Shown piece after piece: positions 6,479 to 8,535 of a DNA stretch of 8,535 bases. The notes below the pieces were generated by a model, which was not told the origin of the DNA, did no database searches, and worked only from the letters and a program-made list of their open reading frames with translations. Numbering within the stretch: the stretch's first letter is position 1; every line of letters starts with the position of its first letter. This DNA is from Victivallales bacterium (GTDB lineage: Bacteria > Verrucomicrobiota > Lentisphaeria > Oligosphaerales > Oligosphaeraceae). A program made the position numbers and the translations under genes. The DNA is taken from positions 1 through 8,535 of the forward strand of contig JAFYGL010000238.1 of the NCBI GenBank assembly GCA_017543165.1, given 5' to 3'.

Positions 6479-7129
6479 CTAACTCCGCATGGCAACAAGC
6501 AGATTCCTCGCCACGAAATCGGCAGAGGCCAGATTTGCGCCATGCCCATTGTCCAATGCAACACAAGCCATTCCCGCCGCTTTCGCGGCCTTGACGCCTG
6601 GCTCAGCATCCTCGAACACCACGCATTCAGATGGGGGCACACCGAGAAGCGCAGCAGCAGCCAGAAAGCAATCAGGCGCTGGCTTGCCACGCTCATAGTC
6701 TTCTCCGCCCACATAGCAGGAGACGCAATCCTCTATCTTCAGTGTGGCAATGGTATCCTTGATGCGCTCCCTGGTGGAGCCAGAGGCAATCGCGATGGTG
6801 TATCCAAGTGCATGCAACTGCCTCAGCGCCTCCACAGAGCCTGGTATGGATATGTCCCTGGAGGCCGCAATGCCCTTATAATAAGGTACAGTGACAGCCT
6901 CCATGTCCAGCCGCGTGGCATACGCCTCAGGCCAACGTGAGTGGATTTCGTCAAATATCTCGTTCCAGGCCCTGCCATACTCCAGGCGCGCCACTTCCTC
7001 CATTGAAAGAAGGACGCCCTTCTTCCGCAAGGCCAAGCGAATCGCCTTCTGCCAGATGGTCTCGGAATCGATGAGAGTGCCGTCCATGTCGAACAGGCAG
7101 GCACGTTTTCCCTCAAGAAGTTTTATCAC
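6479..7129 (-). CDS. HAD-superfamily hydrolase, beta-phosphoglucomutase/sugar-phosphatase-like
   Basis: A 216-residue protein with the complete HAD set. Motif I is FDMDGTLIDSE (13-23; D14 nucleophile, D16 acid/base), motif II is IASGS (114-118; S117), the motif III lysine is in RGKPAPDCF (147-155; K149), and motif IV is VFEDAEPGVKAAKAAG (171-186; E173, D174). The helical cap between motifs I and II (about 20-90) and the overall length are those of subfamily I, which includes beta-phosphoglucomutases and sugar phosphatases. The substrate cannot be read from sequence. Translation starts at GTG (7129), because the next in-frame ATG is inside motif I. The start is three bases after the purD stop and in the same frame as purD, pointing to coupling by re-initiation. 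With the following hydrolase gene it may release or convert a sugar phosphate; that link is inference. Confidence 0.88.
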   Translation of the reverse strand: MIKLLEGKRACLFDMDGTLIDSETIWQKAIRLALRKKGVLLSMEEVARLEYGRAWNEIFDEIHSRWPEAYATRLDMEAVTVPYYKGIAASRDISIPGSVEALRQLHALGYTIAIASGSTRERIKDTIATLKIEDCVSCYVGGEDYERGKPAPDCFLAAAALLGVPPSECVVFEDAEPGVKAAKAAGMACVALDNGHGANLASADFVARNLLVAMRS

Positions 7130-7132
7130 AAC

Positions 7133-8395
7133 TTATTTGACGCGTTCCAGCGCCCGATGTGCAATGTCCTTGCGGTATTCCATTCCGTCCCAGGAAATGC
7201 AGGCCACTGCCTTGTATGCGTTCTTGACTGCATTGGAAATGTCATCACCCAGGGCAGTCACACCCAGGACGCGCCCGCCATTGGTCACGATCTTGTCACC
7301 AGACAGTTTGGTGCCCGCGTGGAAAACAACTGCGCCTGTTGCCTCAGCCTCCGCAATGCCAGAAATGGCACGCCCTTTTTCATAGTGGCCAGGATAGCCG
7401 CCAGAGGCAAGGACCACGCATACCGCAGGTTTGCTGGACCACTTCAACTGGACCTGGTCCAACTTGCCGTCCGCCACTGCGCACAATGCATCGAACAAAT
7501 CACTCTCCAGGCGAATAAGTATGGCCTGGGTTTCGGGGTCTCCAAAGCGCACGTTGAACTCCAGCACCTTGGGGCCTTCCGCTGTAATCATCAAGCCAGC
7601 ATAGATTATCCCGCGGAAATCCAGTTTTTCTGCCTGCACACCTTTCAGGAACGGCTGCAACACCTGCGCGTCAATCACCTTCCAAAGGTCATCTGTCACC
7701 ACTGGCGCTGGTGAATATGCGCCCATGCCTCCCGTGTTTGGGCCTGTGTCTCCGTCGTAGGCGCGCTTATGGTCTTGGGAAGACGCCAATGGAATGATAG
7801 TCTTGCCGTCGCAAAGTGCGATTATGGAGGCCTCTTCACCAAACAGGCATTCTTCAATCAGCACGGAATAGCCAGCTTCTCCGAAGGCGCCGCTGAAGCA
7901 GGCATTGATTGCCTCCTCCGCCTCGGGCAATGTCATTGCCACAGTCACGCCCTTTCCAGCCGCCAGGCCATCCGCCTTGACCACCAGCGGTGCGCCCTTG
8001 CAACGAGCGTATGCCAGCGCGGAAGCCGCGTCAGTGAAAAGCTGCGCATCGGCAGTAGGAAGGCCGTATTTGCGCATGAAGTCCTTTGCGTATGACTTGC
8101 TGCCTTCCAGCTGGGCAGCCTCCTTTGAAGGTGCGCAGATGCGCAGGCCACGCGCACGGAAAATATCCGCCACGCCCGCAATCAATGAGGCTTCAGGCCC
8201 CACCATTGTCAAGTCAATCTTGTTTGCCACCGCAAAATCCGCCAGCTCATTCAGGTCAGTTATGGGCACGGTCTCCACGCCCTTCATGCCAGGATTGCCT
8301 GGTGTGCAGTAAATCTTGTCAACCTTCGGCGACTGGGCAATCTTCCATGCCAGCGCGTGCTCGCGGCCACCGCCGCCAATTATCAATACTTTCAT
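7133..8395 (-). CDS. purD: phosphoribosylamine-glycine ligase (GAR synthetase)
   Basis: A 420-residue ATP-grasp enzyme, the usual PurD length, catalysing the second step of de novo purine synthesis: phosphoribosylamine, glycine and ATP give glycinamide ribonucleotide. Visible family motifs are the N-terminal GGGGREHALAWK (7-18), VGPE (65-68), the ATP-grasp lysine loop VVKADGLAAGKGV (138-150), the diagnostic QDHKRAYDGDTGPNTGGMG (207-225), and the metal-binding LEFNVRFGDPETQ (278-290). The C-terminal domain has VLASGGYPG (328-336) and a late GGRVLGVTA (373-381). All are intact, so the enzyme should work. It is the first gene of a probable three-gene run and is not next to other purine genes. 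A weak AGG precedes the ATG at 8395. Confidence 0.97.
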   Translation of the reverse strand: MKVLIIGGGGREHALAWKIAQSPKVDKIYCTPGNPGMKGVETVPITDLNELADFAVANKIDLTMVGPEASLIAGVADIFRARGLRICAPSKEAAQLEGSKSYAKDFMRKYGLPTADAQLFTDAASALAYARCKGAPLVVKADGLAAGKGVTVAMTLPEAEEAINACFSGAFGEAGYSVLIEECLFGEEASIIALCDGKTIIPLASSQDHKRAYDGDTGPNTGGMGAYSPAPVVTDDLWKVIDAQVLQPFLKGVQAEKLDFRGIIYAGLMITAEGPKVLEFNVRFGDPETQAILIRLESDLFDALCAVADGKLDQVQLKWSSKPAVCVVLASGGYPGHYEKGRAISGIAEAEATGAVVFHAGTKLSGDKIVTNGGRVLGVTALGDDISNAVKNAYKAVACISWDGMEYRKDIAHRALERVK

Positions 8396-8428
8396 TTAGC
8401 CTAACCCTATTGTTGTTAACTTTAATAA

Positions 8429-8434
8429 ATTATA
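8429..8434 (-). promoter_or_regulatory. candidate -10 box of purD
   Basis: On the minus strand TATAAT is an exact -10 consensus, 34 bases before the purD start. The correct distance for a -35 box falls inside the purine-rich array (8435-8478), and no good TTGACA match is seen there. The call therefore rests on the -10 box and its position only. I see no riboswitch or PurR-like palindrome in the short leader. Confidence 0.4.
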
Positions 8435-8478
8435 AGACGAAAGGGACGAAGAGACGAAGAGACGAAAGGGACTAAAGG
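8435..8478. repeat. 8/9-bp purine-rich tandem array upstream of purD
   Basis: GACGAA recurs at 8436, 8445, 8453 and 8461 and as GACTAA at 8470, with spacings of 9, 8, 8 and 9. The fill is A, G or GG, so the plus strand is purine-rich. It is an imperfect short-period array directly beside the purD -10 box. At the right edge (8525-8535) the same kind of motif begins in the opposite orientation (CGTCCCTCTCG). The rest of the gap to the window edge (8479-8524) shows nothing I can identify. Confidence 0.75.
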
Positions 8479-8535
8479 ATTCAAAGCAACACAGTAACAA
8501 CCTAGTTGATTCTCCATGCCATCTCGTCCCTCTCG

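Noticed and set aside
1..8535. Defence island, prophage or transposon
   Set aside because: No integrase, transposase, nuclease-effector or phage-structural gene is present. All six genes are metabolic, translation/RNA or envelope types.

Overview
This window looks like ordinary bacterial chromosome. It has six protein genes, all on the minus strand, tightly to moderately spaced, and about 50% GC in the coding parts. The gene content (purD, an RNase II-family exonuclease, an Uup-like ABC-F ATPase, and a secreted beta-barrel-like protein ending in Phe) indicates a Gram-negative-type bacterium. The short-period satellite-like repeats in several intergenic gaps and the propeller-type glycoside hydrolase would fit a gut or sediment member of the Verrucomicrobiota/Lentisphaerota group. 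That placement is a low-confidence guess, because no marker gene here fixes the phylum.

In transcription order, from the right edge to the left: a purine-rich 8/9-mer array and a TATAAT -10 box precede purD (8395-7133). Three bases later, in the same reading frame, a GTG-started HAD phosphatase/phosphomutase begins (7129-6479). After 34 bp comes a cytoplasmic five-bladed-propeller glycoside hydrolase-like gene (6444-5479). These three look like one operon that joins purine synthesis to sugar metabolism. An AT-rich gap of 224 bp follows, with a 21-bp tandem duplication, a 15-bp inverted repeat, and a promoter whose -35 box is overlapped by a perfect 7+2+7 palindrome. This promoter drives a monocistronic secreted beta-barrel-like protein (5254-4310), which is closed by a strong intrinsic terminator (4245-4288).

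The next gap (4076-4309) holds that terminator, a 72-bp structured inverted-repeat element with two mutually exclusive pairings, and a good sigma70-type promoter for the RNase II-family gene (4075-2093). The 181-bp gap after that gene holds a possible weak terminator hairpin and an 83-bp near-perfect palindrome. The palindrome is built from 10-bp repeats and contains two exact DnaA-box consensus sequences in inverted orientation. The Uup-like ABC-F gene (1911-43) ends inside a 7-bp tandem array that reaches the left edge.

I do not see a new multi-gene system such as a defence locus, CRISPR array, phage or transposon. The items most worth a second look are non-coding: the DnaA-box palindrome, the 72-bp structured element and the palindromic promoter. 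The in-frame purD-HAD junction is the most interesting coding feature.
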